Assembly: GCA_032595685.2 (NCBI GenBank)
Contig: CP159373.1
Span: 4,565,821-4,629,820, forward strand
Direction: 5' to 3'
DNA: 64,000 nucleotides
Origin: Candidatus Electrothrix aestuarii
Lineage (GTDB): Bacteria > Desulfobacterota > Desulfobulbia > Desulfobulbales > Desulfobulbaceae
Shown here: positions 8,262 through 16,885 of the stretch, one piece after another
Layout of the letters: each line of letters opens with the position of its first letter
How positions within the stretch are numbered: position 1 is the stretch's first letter
The notes under the pieces: generated by a model
Told to the model about the DNA's origin: nothing
What the model saw: the letters and a program-made list of their open reading frames with translations, nothing else
Database searches by the model: none
Translations under genes and position numbers: made by a program

Positions 8262-9332
8262 ATGACCAGAAACTTCTATTACGGCCTGGGCCGCCCCTTT
8301 TCCCCGCTTTATAGCGCGGCTATGCGCTTACGAGAATCCTTCTACCAGAAAGGCACCTTTAAAAGCACAGCCTTTGAGGTGCCGGTGATCAGTGTGGGTA
8401 ATCTCACCCTGGGAGGAACCGGCAAGACCCCTATGGTCCAATACCTGGCCCGCCTGTTGCAGCAACACGGCTACCAGCCAGCCATCATCAGCCGGGGATA
8501 CGGCGGGGCCACCAAAGAACGAATTAATATAGTCTCTGATGGCAAAGAGATCTTTCTTGATGCAAGTTATGTCGGAGATGAGCCACGAATGCTCGCAGAA
8601 ACCCTACCGGGTGTTTTCGTCCTCACCGGCATCGTCCGTAAACTCCCTGCGGCGGAGGCGGTAAAAATGGGCGCAGATGTTCTGCTTCTGGATGATGGTT
8701 TCCAGCACATGGCTATCCGCCGTGACCTTGACATTGTCCTCTTTAATACAGATAAGCTTGCTGGCAATTCCAGAGTCTTTCCCGGAGGGGATCTGCGCGA
8801 ACCAATCAATGCTCTCCAGCGCTGCCATGCCTTTGTCTTAACCGGCACAGATGAACAGAATCAGGAGCGAGCCGAGAAGTTTAAGGAGCTCCTGAACACA
8901 AAATTCCCAGACAAACCTGTCTTTTTCAGCCGGTTCCAAGCAAGTGGTTTGGTCCAGCAAGAGGCAGATGGAAAAAAAACACCTGTACAGCCAGAGAAAC
9001 TGGCTACTGAACGCTGCTTTGCCTTCTGCGGCATTGCCCGCCCAGCCAGCTTCCAGCATACCCTCAACAAGCTCAATATAGCACCTGTCGCCTTTCGGGG
9101 CCTGCCCGATCATTTTTCCTACGCCGAAAAAACTGTACGCCAACTCAGAGCAGATGCAGAGCGTACTGGAGCCACCTGTTTTCTCTGCACAGAAAAAGAT
9201 TTGGTCAAACTCCGCAACGTTGATCTTAAATTGCCACTCTATGGTATCGCCATGAAGGCCCAACCGGAAAAAAAGCTCAATAATTTAATATTACGGCACA
9301 AATCTCTCAAAACAACAGCAGAATACACGTAG
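8262..9332 (+). CDS. lpxK: Tetraacyldisaccharide 4'-kinase
   Basis: Adds the 4'-phosphate to the lipid A precursor at the inner membrane. The family motifs are present: an N-terminal hydrophobic/aromatic segment (YYGLGRPFSPLYSAAM), Walker A GGTGKTPMVQ, SRGYGG, VGDEP and the catalytic DDGFQH. The ATG at 8262 gives MTRNFYYGLG, the usual family start. A start 45 bp upstream would add an unusual tail. The 356 residues are normal for LpxK. It is followed by lpxC after 274 bp rather than by kdsB or waaA. Confidence 0.95.
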   Translation: MTRNFYYGLGRPFSPLYSAAMRLRESFYQKGTFKSTAFEVPVISVGNLTLGGTGKTPMVQYLARLLQQHGYQPAIISRGYGGATKERINIVSDGKEIFLDASYVGDEPRMLAETLPGVFVLTGIVRKLPAAEAVKMGADVLLLDDGFQHMAIRRDLDIVLFNTDKLAGNSRVFPGGDLREPINALQRCHAFVLTGTDEQNQERAEKFKELLNTKFPDKPVFFSRFQASGLVQQEADGKKTPVQPEKLATERCFAFCGIARPASFQHTLNKLNIAPVAFRGLPDHFSYAEKTVRQLRADAERTGATCFLCTEKDLVKLRNVDLKLPLYGIAMKAQPEKKLNNLILRHKSLKTTAEYT

Positions 9333-9520
9333 AGATACAGGTCCTCTCTACTGTGTCAAAAAAGCAACATTCAAATTTTTGAACGCAATCTGTGTTTTTT
9401 TTAACACAGATGTTTTTCTGAGTTAATGACAGCAATTCCTTCTTGCGAAAGTCGCTATCAGATTGAATATGGGCGGCAATCATGGATGCATGTCGTAAAA
9501 AATAAAAAAACATCTTTTTG

Positions 9521-9578
9521 GCTTCCTTTTTGCATCAAAGAAGAACAAAAGGAAGCTGCTATGCCTGAAGAACATAGC
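9521..9578 (+). promoter_or_regulatory. Two stacked hairpins in the lpxC leader
   Basis: GCTTCCTTTT (9521-9530) pairs perfectly with AAAAGGAAGC (9547-9556). A second stem GCTATG/CATAGC (9558-9578) follows at once. The second stem holds a six-codon frame ATG CCT GAA GAA CAT AGC TGA (9561-9581). The set lies 28-86 bp before the lpxC start. A role in regulating lpxC translation is inference. Confidence 0.4.
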
Positions 9579-9606
9579 TGAAAAAAGGTGAGGATGAGGT
9601 AATCAC

Positions 9607-10608
9607 ATGTCTATCAATATAAAAGCACATCAACACACACTACGACGTTCCGTGACCTGTCAAGGCATTGGACTCCACACAGGCAGGCAGGTAAAAATGA
9701 CCATCAAACCTGCCGGAGAAAACCAAGGAATTTGTTTTTATCGGTCTGATCTTACAAATAAACCAGCCATTCCAGCACGAATGGAACAGATCGTTGACAC
9801 CACCCTGGCAACCACCATCAGTAACGGGCTGGAAAAAATTTCCACAACCGAGCATCTGATGGCCGCTCTCCACGGCGCAGGCATTGATAATGCAACTATT
9901 GATATAGATTCACACGAAGTACCCATCATGGACGGCAGCGCCGGTCCATTCATTCACCTCCTGAAAAAAGGCGGTCTGAAAAAACAGCGCGCCCTGCGTA
10001 AAGTTCTCCGTATCACCAAACCAATCTCCCTGACTGACGGTGATAAATCCATCCGCATTGAACCCTATAAGGGATTCAAAATCAGCGGCACCATCAAATT
10101 CGGCGACAACGACCTTCTCAGCGAACAGAGCTACAGCGCCGAACTCACCCCGGAACGCTTCATCAATGAAATTGCCGAGGCCAGAACCTTTGGTTTTGTC
10201 GAGCAGGTAGAAGAACTGTGGCGAAATGGCCTCGCCCTCGGCGGAACCCTACAAAATGTTATTGCCATACACTGGGACCGCAAATCTGTTCTCAATGAGG
10301 ACGGTCTCCGCTTTGAGGATGAGTTTATTCGCCACAAAATGCTAGACCTCGTTGGGGACTTGGCTCTGTTGGGCAGCCCGGTCCTGGGTCATGTTATTGC
10401 GAATCGCTCTGGACACGGCCTGCATCACCTCCTGATGCAAACCATTATTGATAACCCCGACTGCTGGGAGTACGTTAAATTCCACAAACGTGGGAGCGTT
10501 CTCCAGCCCGTGGTCCAGGGAAACAAAGTGCCAAAGGGCAACAAGAAGCCTTCTTATATTCCTGGCATCTTGCTCCCCCCCTTGCCTCAGCAAGTGTGCA
10601 TGGCCTGA
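9607..10608 (+). CDS. lpxC: UDP-3-O-acyl-N-acetylglucosamine deacetylase
   Basis: Zinc amidase that performs the committed step of lipid A synthesis. The 333 residues are complete. Recognisable parts are QGIGLHTG near the start, the zinc-ligand His in TTEHLMAALHG (about residue 79), EVPIMDGSAGPF, and the second zinc motif HKMLDLVGDLALLG carrying His and Asp. The C-terminal catalytic His is seen in SGHGLHHLL. The ATG is preceded by a GGTGAGGATGAGG stretch. It has its own terminator. In enterobacteria LpxC is controlled by proteolysis; nothing in this sequence shows how it is controlled here. Confidence 0.97.
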   Translation: MSINIKAHQHTLRRSVTCQGIGLHTGRQVKMTIKPAGENQGICFYRSDLTNKPAIPARMEQIVDTTLATTISNGLEKISTTEHLMAALHGAGIDNATIDIDSHEVPIMDGSAGPFIHLLKKGGLKKQRALRKVLRITKPISLTDGDKSIRIEPYKGFKISGTIKFGDNDLLSEQSYSAELTPERFINEIAEARTFGFVEQVEELWRNGLALGGTLQNVIAIHWDRKSVLNEDGLRFEDEFIRHKMLDLVGDLALLGSPVLGHVIANRSGHGLHHLLMQTIIDNPDCWEYVKFHKRGSVLQPVVQGNKVPKGNKKPSYIPGILLPPLPQQVCMA

Positions 10609-10640
10609 TTCCACAAGGTCGTCTCCTGCCTCAGCCTTGC

Positions 10641-10675
10641 AAACGCCGTCCTCATACAGGTCGGCGTTTTTTTAT
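10641..10675 (+). terminator. Terminator of lpxC
   Basis: AACGCCG (10642-10648) pairs with CGGCGTT (10662-10668), followed by a run of T. It lies 33 bp after the lpxC stop. Confidence 0.9.
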
Positions 10676-10858
10676 TTCTGTTGCGCAAATCTCCACCGAC
10701 AACCTGCCTGCAAAACAAAAAACAAGCAAGGATCTCTTCCCTCGGGGAAGAGGATTTGAACATCTCTCGAAAAAATGGCAACTCTATAACTCTATGCAGA
10801 GCTATCTTGTCAAAACTACCATATCGTATACTAGGCCATAGAAGCCCGACACCGACTC

Positions 10859-11593
10859 ATGCCCCTCACATCGCCACTTATTCAGCTGGACAAAGTTTCA
10901 TTCTCCTATCCAGAAGGAAGAGATGTCCTTCATCAGATTGACCTGAGCATAGATTACCAGCAGCGGCTGGGATTGATCGGCCCTAACGGCAGTGGCAAGA
11001 CCACGCTCCTCCACCTGATTATGGGCTTACATCGCCCTACCGAGGGCGAGGTGCTCTTTAAGGGGAAAAAAATGAACGGGAAAGAGGAGCTCAAAGACCT
11101 CCGCAAAAGCATCGGACTGGTCTTTCAAAGTGCGGATGACCAACTTTTTTCTCCTACGGTGATTGAAGACGTTGCCTTTGGTCCCTTGAATCTCGGCAAG
11201 AGCCCTGAAGAAGCGCTGGAAATTTCCCACAGAACCCTCAAGGATCTGGGGTTGAGCAATCTGGCGAACCGTGTTACCCATCGTCTTTCAGGTGGCGAAA
11301 AGAAATTGGTCTCTTTGGCCACAGTACTTTCTATGCAACCGGAAGCCATGCTACTGGATGAACCAACCAATAACCTTGATAAGGAAATTCGGAAAAGACT
11401 GATAAAGATCCTCAATAAACTGGATATCGCCTATATGATTATCTCCCATGATTGGGATTTTTTGAGTTCAACTTGCGACAGTCTCTATATGTTAGATCAG
11501 GGTCAGATCAGGCACGGAGACACAACCCATCTTCACCTCCATCGGCACGCCCACGCCTGTGGCAGCCACCCCCATAATCATCAGCAAAGCTGA
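10859..11593 (+). CDS. CbiO-type metal ABC transporter ATPase with His-rich tail
   Basis: A 244-residue ATPase of the energy-coupling (ECF/Cbi) type. Walker A GPNGSGKTT is at residues 41-49, the Q-loop is VFQSADDQLFSPTV (a CbiO hallmark), the signature is HRLSGGEKKL and Walker B is MLLDEPTNNLD. The C-terminal tail HLHLHRHAHACGSHPHNHQ is rich in His, which suggests nickel or cobalt binding. CbiO normally works with CbiM, CbiN and CbiQ membrane subunits, none of which is next to it. The nearby membrane protein (11837-12769) and NikR (13323-13733) support a nickel link by context only. Confidence 0.88.
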   Translation: MPLTSPLIQLDKVSFSYPEGRDVLHQIDLSIDYQQRLGLIGPNGSGKTTLLHLIMGLHRPTEGEVLFKGKKMNGKEELKDLRKSIGLVFQSADDQLFSPTVIEDVAFGPLNLGKSPEEALEISHRTLKDLGLSNLANRVTHRLSGGEKKLVSLATVLSMQPEAMLLDEPTNNLDKEIRKRLIKILNKLDIAYMIISHDWDFLSSTCDSLYMLDQGQIRHGDTTHLHLHRHAHACGSHPHNHQQS

Positions 11594-11608
11594 ATAACAA
11601 ACACATTC

Positions 11609-11815
11609 ATGACAAATAACGCACAGGATACCCGCCGCCGCAGGCGCAAAAAGAACAACACCTGCCATTGCTGTAAAAAAGATTTCCCCTTCTGTTGGAG
11701 CTGCACATGCGGTTTTGCCATCTGCCCGGACTGCTTTACAGAAAACAAATGGGGAATCAGCAACGGGCCAACCTGGATTTGCCCAGACTGCGAGCGTGTT
11801 CATATGATGGAATGA
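11609..11815 (+). CDS. Small Cys-rich zinc-ribbon-like protein
   Basis: A 68-residue protein with an N-terminal basic stretch (RRRRRKK) and nine cysteines in pairs: CHCC, CWSCTC, CPDC and CPDC. It probably binds one or two zinc ions. It starts 15 bp after the CbiO stop on the same strand, so it is probably in the same operon. The function is unknown; I do not recognise the family. Confidence 0.65.
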   Translation: MTNNAQDTRRRRRKKNNTCHCCKKDFPFCWSCTCGFAICPDCFTENKWGISNGPTWICPDCERVHMME

Positions 11816-11836
11816 TCAAGAAAGAGAGGAGTACTC

Positions 11837-12769
11837 ATGAAAATTCAAGACGAAAAAGGGAAGATGAAGAAAACAATACTGCAAAAGGGAATTTTCTCAG
11901 CATTAGGAATTATCGCTGCACTGCTGCTCTTTCTGTCACCTAGCCTAAAAATTCCACTGATGGACACGGCAGCAGATAATTATTTCCGGGAAGCAATAAG
12001 CAAAGGAGGAATTTCCTATGCTACCTGCCGGGTCATCAATGCCTCTATTTCTATTATCAAGGAATCCAACCTGCACCTGGAACCTGCCGGAGTGGGTATA
12101 TCTTTGGCTGTGGGGCAGGCCTTAGACCCCATTGATGACATGACCGAGCGTCTGTCGGATGTTCTGGTTACCGCAATTACTTCGCTGGGTGTGCAAAAAC
12201 TGGCCTATGAAATGGGAATATCACTGGCACCGCCTGTGCTTGCGGTCTTTCTCTTCTTGCTCTCTCTTCTGGTCTGGTTTAACAGCACCAAGTTGGTCTT
12301 TCTACACAAGACAGTAACTCGCTTTGCCCTGCTCATCCTTATTGCCCGCTTTTTCCTTCCCCTCTCCTCACTGGCCAATGAATTCATCAATACGAATTTT
12401 TTCACCCCCCAGATTGACGAGGTAAGTACAAAACTGGCTCTTGATTCCAAAAAATTAGATACACTCAAGGAGATCTCATTGCCTGATGGTCTTTTTGGAA
12501 CAGCTACATTTCTCAAAGAAAAGTCAGGAGAATTGAAGAAAGCGCTGGCGCTGGTTGCCAATAATATGGGTGGGATAATTGAAAGCCTTCTGCAACTCAC
12601 TTTTCTCTATGTGGGCATTCTGCTCATCCAGGTTGTGCTTCTTCCCCTGCTGGCCTTCTTCTTTCTGATAAAAATCGTCAACGCCTTGTTCGACATTCAT
12701 CTTCCGGCAGAGGTGCTGCATCACCATATGAACCATCCAGCAGCTACGGAAAGCGAAGAAACCTGTTAG
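11837..12769 (+). CDS. Polytopic membrane protein, unknown function
   Basis: A 310-residue protein with hydrophobic segments near residues 20-35, 135-150, 160-185 and 255-280, separated by a long soluble loop (about 60-125) and a second loop (190-250). The C-terminal tail contains HHHMNH, again histidine-rich. It is 22 bp downstream of the zinc-ribbon gene with GAGG before the ATG, in line with an operon cbiO-zinc ribbon-membrane protein. It does not resemble CbiM or CbiQ. A partner of the ATPase is a guess from position. Confidence 0.6.
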   Translation: MKIQDEKGKMKKTILQKGIFSALGIIAALLLFLSPSLKIPLMDTAADNYFREAISKGGISYATCRVINASISIIKESNLHLEPAGVGISLAVGQALDPIDDMTERLSDVLVTAITSLGVQKLAYEMGISLAPPVLAVFLFLLSLLVWFNSTKLVFLHKTVTRFALLILIARFFLPLSSLANEFINTNFFTPQIDEVSTKLALDSKKLDTLKEISLPDGLFGTATFLKEKSGELKKALALVANNMGGIIESLLQLTFLYVGILLIQVVLLPLLAFFFLIKIVNALFDIHLPAEVLHHHMNHPAATESEETC

Positions 12770-12789
12770 GAGAGGACAGAGAGGTACAT

Positions 12790-12815
12790 CCTCACCAGCT
12801 TCAGCTGGTGGGGAG
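12790..12815. terminator. Hairpin between convergent genes
   Basis: CACCAGC-TTCA-GCTGGTG forms a 7-bp stem with a tetraloop between the ends of the plus-strand membrane protein gene and the minus-strand PPC gene. The outer bases GAGG/CCTC extend it. There is no long T run. Confidence 0.5.
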
Positions 12816-12846
12816 CCTCCTGTTGTTGGCTGCTGCTCGCCCGGTT

Positions 12847-13284
12847 CTAATGAAAAATCAGGCGACTGATTCCCACAGCTTCATCCCAGGGACGAGCTGC
12901 ATTGATTCCCAATAACTCAAAAACAACGACCTCAAGCACGAGGTAAACCCGACTATCCCTCCGAATACAGCCAGTAAGCGTTTTACCGTGCTCGCCTAAG
13001 ACCCCGTGCATATGGATCTTTGGCTCCTCACCATCCATATGCACAGATCCGCAACCGACAAGCTCGCTTACACCATCCACATCCTGCCAAATCGGGTCTG
13101 GTGGGATGACGGGTTCTTTGGGACCGATCACCACGCCAGCCTTATCCAGGGCACCAATCACCTGAAACCAAGCGCTATGGATCTTTTCCCAGAGGATGAC
13201 CTCCCTAAGCCCTGTCAGAAAATCTTCTCCGTGGTCAAAACGAATGGTCAAAACCCGACCGATAGACCCAGTTCTATACTCCAT
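12847..13284 (-). CDS. PPC (DUF296) domain protein
   Basis: A 145-residue single-domain protein of the plant-and-prokaryote-conserved (PPC/DUF296) fold. It has the start RVLTIRFDHGEDFLTGL, a middle GSVHMDGEEPKIHMHGVLG with the conserved His cluster, and VYLVLEVVVFELLG near the end. PPC proteins form trimers, and in plants the fold is joined to AT-hook DNA-binding proteins. The bacterial role is poorly known, with a possible metal site at the His cluster. It lies 38 bp after nikR on the same strand, so a nickel-related role is possible. Confidence 0.8.
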   Translation of the reverse strand: MEYRTGSIGRVLTIRFDHGEDFLTGLREVILWEKIHSAWFQVIGALDKAGVVIGPKEPVIPPDPIWQDVDGVSELVGCGSVHMDGEEPKIHMHGVLGEHGKTLTGCIRRDSRVYLVLEVVVFELLGINAARPWDEAVGISRLIFH

Positions 13285-13322
13285 ACCACCTCATGTTCGT
13301 CACACCCCTCTCGCCTCTGCTA

Positions 13323-13733
13323 TTAATGCAAGTCTCCGCCCGTGCTGGACATTGTCAGGTTGCCGCTTTTTACTCCCCGCAAAGCGATCATATTCTCTGC
13401 CAGCTCCTGGACAGCAAAGGCGTTTCCCTTGACAATGGTCACCTCCAGACAATTATGATGGTCCATATGCACATGGGTGGTCGAGGTAATTAAACGATAA
13501 TAATCATGCTGAATCTCTGTAATTCGCTCTTGCAACTGGGCCTGATGATGATCATATACCAAGGTTACAACACCCACGACCTCGCTGTCCTGTTGCCATT
13601 TTTCGTTCACCAGTTTATTCCTAATCAGATCACGAATGGCTTCTGAACGGTTGGAATAGCGGTGCCTGCTGATGTAATCATCAAATTGATCCAGGAGATG
13701 CTCCTCTAGTGACACTGAAAATCTTTTTAACAT
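13323..13733 (-). CDS. nikR: Nickel-responsive regulator NikR
   Basis: Ribbon-helix-helix repressor that senses Ni(II). From the ATG at 13733 the protein is 136 residues, starting MLKRFSVSLEEHLLDQFDDY. A longer frame from 13796 adds an unusual N-terminus that I reject. The RHH domain (residues 1-45) contains NRSEAIRDLIR. In the ACT-like domain the four nickel ligands known from E. coli NikR (His76, His87, His89, Cys95) fall at exactly the same positions here. Expected targets are nickel uptake genes, perhaps the cbiO cluster nearby, but I found no clear operator. Confidence 0.95.
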   Translation of the reverse strand: MLKRFSVSLEEHLLDQFDDYISRHRYSNRSEAIRDLIRNKLVNEKWQQDSEVVGVVTLVYDHHQAQLQERITEIQHDYYRLITSTTHVHMDHHNCLEVTIVKGNAFAVQELAENMIALRGVKSGNLTMSSTGGDLH

Positions 13734-13782
13734 AACCCTATCATCTGATCTGATTTGCTCTTGCTTCCGTACAAGCGGAATA

Positions 13783-15231
13783 TTATGCGTCCTCAAGCTC
13801 TTCTAAGCGTTTAAGAATCGCCTTTACCTCTTCCTGCATGACTGCTGGGATCTGCGCATCCTTTTCCAGCCTATGCAGGTATTGTTTTGCATACTTTACT
13901 CGCCCCTCGTACAGATAGTATTTTGCCAAGTAAAAGGTACTTATCCCCCTTTTTTTCTGGCTGGATTTCACCCGAGCAAGCTCGTAATACACCTGAGAAT
14001 ATTCAGGAATATTCTTTGCTACTTCCAGATAGAACTTCTCCGCTTCTTCATACCGCCCCTGCATAGCCATTGCCGTGGCCAGCTTAAAGGTGCAGTACAT
14101 ATCAGTGGGGTCACGCTCATACATCCTTCGTAACAGAGGAACAGCCTTGTCAACTTCACCTGCGTCAATGTACAGTGCTGAAAGATCAACATTGAGAATA
14201 TCCCGTCCAGGAAACTCGTTTTGCACAACGGCTAAATGCTTCTGTGCTTCCTCAAAACTATTTTCCTTAACATTAAGCAGAAATAAACCATAATGGGCCA
14301 TTGCCATCCGCACCCCTTCCTCGGTCGAGGCCAAGGTATTGGCACAATGCACCCGTAAATCTTCAAAATCTATAGACTGACTCAAGACCCGATATTTAAA
14401 ACGCAAAAATGAAAAGGACCCCAAATCTTCAGGATAAGGCTTTGCGTCCAATTTTCTTCGCTCAAGCTCCAACAGGGATTGCACATAGTCCAAGCGGTCC
14501 TCTGGATTCGGATGGGTCAAGAGGTAGGGAGGGAGCTGTTCAGAACGATAGCGGGTAATCCTCCGCATGGATTTGAGCATTTCTTCCATCGCATTCGGAT
14601 TACGCCCCATGATTTTCAGCCAACCAAAAGCCAACCGATCGGCCTGTTCTTCATCCTGGCGAGAGAAACTGAGCCCAGCTGTCTGATTAGCGGCCAGAGC
14701 CCCGGTGAACAGCCCCTGGGTCAGGGCCGGATTCCCCACAGCAAGACTGGCAAGGCCAAAAAGAAGACTGGCTGCGGTGACCTTACCCTGCTTAGCTATA
14801 CGCCTGGAAAGGTGCCTGCTCACCACATGACCCACTTCATGCGCAAGCACACTGAGCAGCTGATCCTCAGACTGCACCGTTTTGATCAGTCCAGAATTAA
14901 AAAATATTAATCCCGACGGAGCGGCAAAGGCATTAAATTGTTCATTTTTAATAACAAAAAAATGATAATCAAAATATTGTGGCCCGGCTATTGCCAGCAC
15001 CTGCTGGCCAAGCCTATTGAGATATTGAACGATATCTGGATCATCAAGTAATTCAAATTCACCACGTACGGCCAGCAGTAATTTTTCCCCGATATCTCTT
15101 TCCTCTCCAATACTGAATCCAGAGGCCTTCCGGGGGGTAAGACATTGCCCAGCCATGAGGCAGCAGACAAAAATAACGATGTAAAACGCTCTACCCCAAA
15201 ACGCTTCACAAATAAAACGTTGACGAAACAT
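13783..15231 (-). CDS. M48 metalloprotease with TPR repeats (BepA-like)
   Basis: A 482-residue periplasmic zinc protease. An N-terminal hydrophobic signal segment (residues 14-28) is followed by the M48 domain with HEVGH at 131-135 (two zinc His and catalytic Glu) and the third ligand Glu in RQDEEQADRLAFG. The C-terminal half consists of tetratricopeptide-like helices. This layout is that of BepA/YfgC, which helps assemble or degrade outer membrane proteins such as LptD. It is first in a minus-strand group with nikR (49 bp away) and the PPC gene. Confidence 0.9.
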   Translation of the reverse strand: MFRQRFICEAFWGRAFYIVIFVCCLMAGQCLTPRKASGFSIGEERDIGEKLLLAVRGEFELLDDPDIVQYLNRLGQQVLAIAGPQYFDYHFFVIKNEQFNAFAAPSGLIFFNSGLIKTVQSEDQLLSVLAHEVGHVVSRHLSRRIAKQGKVTAASLLFGLASLAVGNPALTQGLFTGALAANQTAGLSFSRQDEEQADRLAFGWLKIMGRNPNAMEEMLKSMRRITRYRSEQLPPYLLTHPNPEDRLDYVQSLLELERRKLDAKPYPEDLGSFSFLRFKYRVLSQSIDFEDLRVHCANTLASTEEGVRMAMAHYGLFLLNVKENSFEEAQKHLAVVQNEFPGRDILNVDLSALYIDAGEVDKAVPLLRRMYERDPTDMYCTFKLATAMAMQGRYEEAEKFYLEVAKNIPEYSQVYYELARVKSSQKKRGISTFYLAKYYLYEGRVKYAKQYLHRLEKDAQIPAVMQEEVKAILKRLEELEDA

Positions 15232-15270
15232 AGGCTAACAACTCAAGTATCATAAAAAGAGCTTATTTCA

Positions 15271-15303
15271 AAAAAAATTACCCTGGCCAAAAGGACAGGG
15301 TAA
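15271..15303 (-). terminator. Terminator ending the chemosensory/ABC operon
   Basis: On the minus strand TTACCCTG (15303-15296) pairs perfectly with CAGGGTAA (15285-15278) over a 10-nt loop, followed by eight T. It lies about 125 bp after the last gene of the 15.4-34.7 kb group. Confidence 0.9.
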
Positions 15304-15426
15304 TAATCAAGGTATCTCTTAATGTAAAATTTCTCAAGAGCTAAAGGAGGTCTGGTAAGACAAAGAGGAAGCCTCCTTTGCAGACCCTAGTGTACAATTT
15401 TGGACAGGCTGTTCAATTAAGATGAG

Positions 15427-16809
15427 CTAGATTAGGCTGGCAATATAGGGCGCTATCTCCTCGGGCTTTAAGCTGCATTCTTCCATACCGAAGCTGCGAA
15501 GCTGCTCTAGGGAACGCGGCAAGAGAGAGGAATCTGGATCCTGCAAAATTATCTTTCCGCCTTGGGTGACAACAGCCTCCATCCCCCCTTTGATATCCTG
15601 CTCCACACCACTAAGCAAGAGGACGCTTAATTTCTGACCGAATATTTGCGCAGCTGAACGTAGCAGGCTATCTGCATTCATTTCCTGCAGTTCATCGTCA
15701 TTCTTCGGGCCGGTCAGCACCGGCATCCCATCAGCGAAAAGTATTTCACGCTGCCCATGACAATTCCCAACCAAACACTGTCCTCCCAGGAGGTTATTGG
15801 CTTGAAGAACAGAGCTTGTCGCGTAATGGGTAAAACTATCAAGATAAGACGTCAGGTACTTGACTATCCCAGGGTACATATTTTGGAAGACCAAAACAGC
15901 CATCTCGCCGTCATACTGGAGTGCCGGAATAATCTTTTGCAATTCCAACATGCCACCCAGGCCACCCAAAATAAGCAGCAACTTCTCCGCTTTTTTCTCA
16001 GGTTTCTTTTTGCTACCAGCCTCGACCTGTTTTAATTGCTTTGCTCTACTAACGTTATCAACGCTGAATTCTTTTACATTATTAAGAATGTACTTCAGAC
16101 GTTCACCGATCAGATTCCAGGATTCCGGACTTGTTGGCTTGGCAACCATATCCACACAGCCATAGCGCATGAAATCCATCATTCTTGAATAGTGCTGGTC
16201 ATTGAAATTACTAACCAAGACAACCGGCGCAGGGGAGCGGATCATAATGTGTTTCAAGGCAACATCACCACTCATAACGGGCATGGTCATATCCAGGGTG
16301 ACAAGGTCTGGAACCTGCATTTCAAGAAATTTCAGAGCCTCTCTTCCGTTGGTTGCGGTTCCAACGACCTGAGCATTGATTTGCTCTTCAAAAAGCTTAA
16401 TAAAGGCCTTGGTAAAAAAACGGGAGTCATCCACGACCAGCACCTTGGGGAGTAGCGACTCTTCATCAGGTGCCATTTTACTTCTGTACTGCTCGTCAAT
16501 ACGGCGAGCAGCCTCTAGTAAGAGAAAATTCCATGAGGAATCTATGGTACGCACATTGGTTGAAGCAAACAGCATACTGAAGGTGCCTGAAGGCCAGCTC
16601 ATAATGCGGTAAAATGCCTCTTCGCCAGTGAGTTCGCCGAACTCAGCATGAACAATTTCATTATCAGAAAAATAAAGAACCCCTCGATTGTCTTCGCTGA
16701 GCACACTCAATTTTCTGTCATCTCCGGCAAGGCAGGCGAACTGTACGAGATCCACTAAGCCGAGTCCCTCGATCTCACCGACAAAACCGCTTCCAACAGG
16801 ATGTTTCAT
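15427..16809 (-). CDS. PATAN-REC-CheB-like protein with dead catalytic site
   Basis: A 460-residue protein with three parts. A PATAN/DUF4388 domain (about 8-90) is followed by a receiver domain (about 122-240) with the phospho-Asp in LVTLDMTMPVMSG. The third part is a CheB methylesterase-like domain (about 275-460). In the last part the nucleophile motif IGASTGG has become ILGGLGG (Ser replaced by Gly), the QHMP His is Asn (FQNMYPG), and only the Asp (LLSGVEQD) remains. It is therefore unlikely to hydrolyse receptor methyl esters and is probably a phosphorylation-controlled binding protein. It is the last gene of the minus-strand group, with a terminator after it. Confidence 0.85.
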   Translation of the reverse strand: MKHPVGSGFVGEIEGLGLVDLVQFACLAGDDRKLSVLSEDNRGVLYFSDNEIVHAEFGELTGEEAFYRIMSWPSGTFSMLFASTNVRTIDSSWNFLLLEAARRIDEQYRSKMAPDEESLLPKVLVVDDSRFFTKAFIKLFEEQINAQVVGTATNGREALKFLEMQVPDLVTLDMTMPVMSGDVALKHIMIRSPAPVVLVSNFNDQHYSRMMDFMRYGCVDMVAKPTSPESWNLIGERLKYILNNVKEFSVDNVSRAKQLKQVEAGSKKKPEKKAEKLLLILGGLGGMLELQKIIPALQYDGEMAVLVFQNMYPGIVKYLTSYLDSFTHYATSSVLQANNLLGGQCLVGNCHGQREILFADGMPVLTGPKNDDELQEMNADSLLRSAAQIFGQKLSVLLLSGVEQDIKGGMEAVVTQGGKIILQDPDSSLLPRSLEQLRSFGMEECSLKPEEIAPYIASLI

Positions 16810-16885
16810 AAAAAGGCACTTTTTTCAGATAGACACCTGCCTCCCCCTTCCAGGGAGGGGCAGCTTTCATATAAACCGAATTCTC

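Noticed and set aside
14425-14445. A GGACGCAAAGCC-like string resembling part of a c-di-GMP riboswitch
   Set aside because: It lies inside the M48 protease coding frame and the other riboswitch parts are missing.
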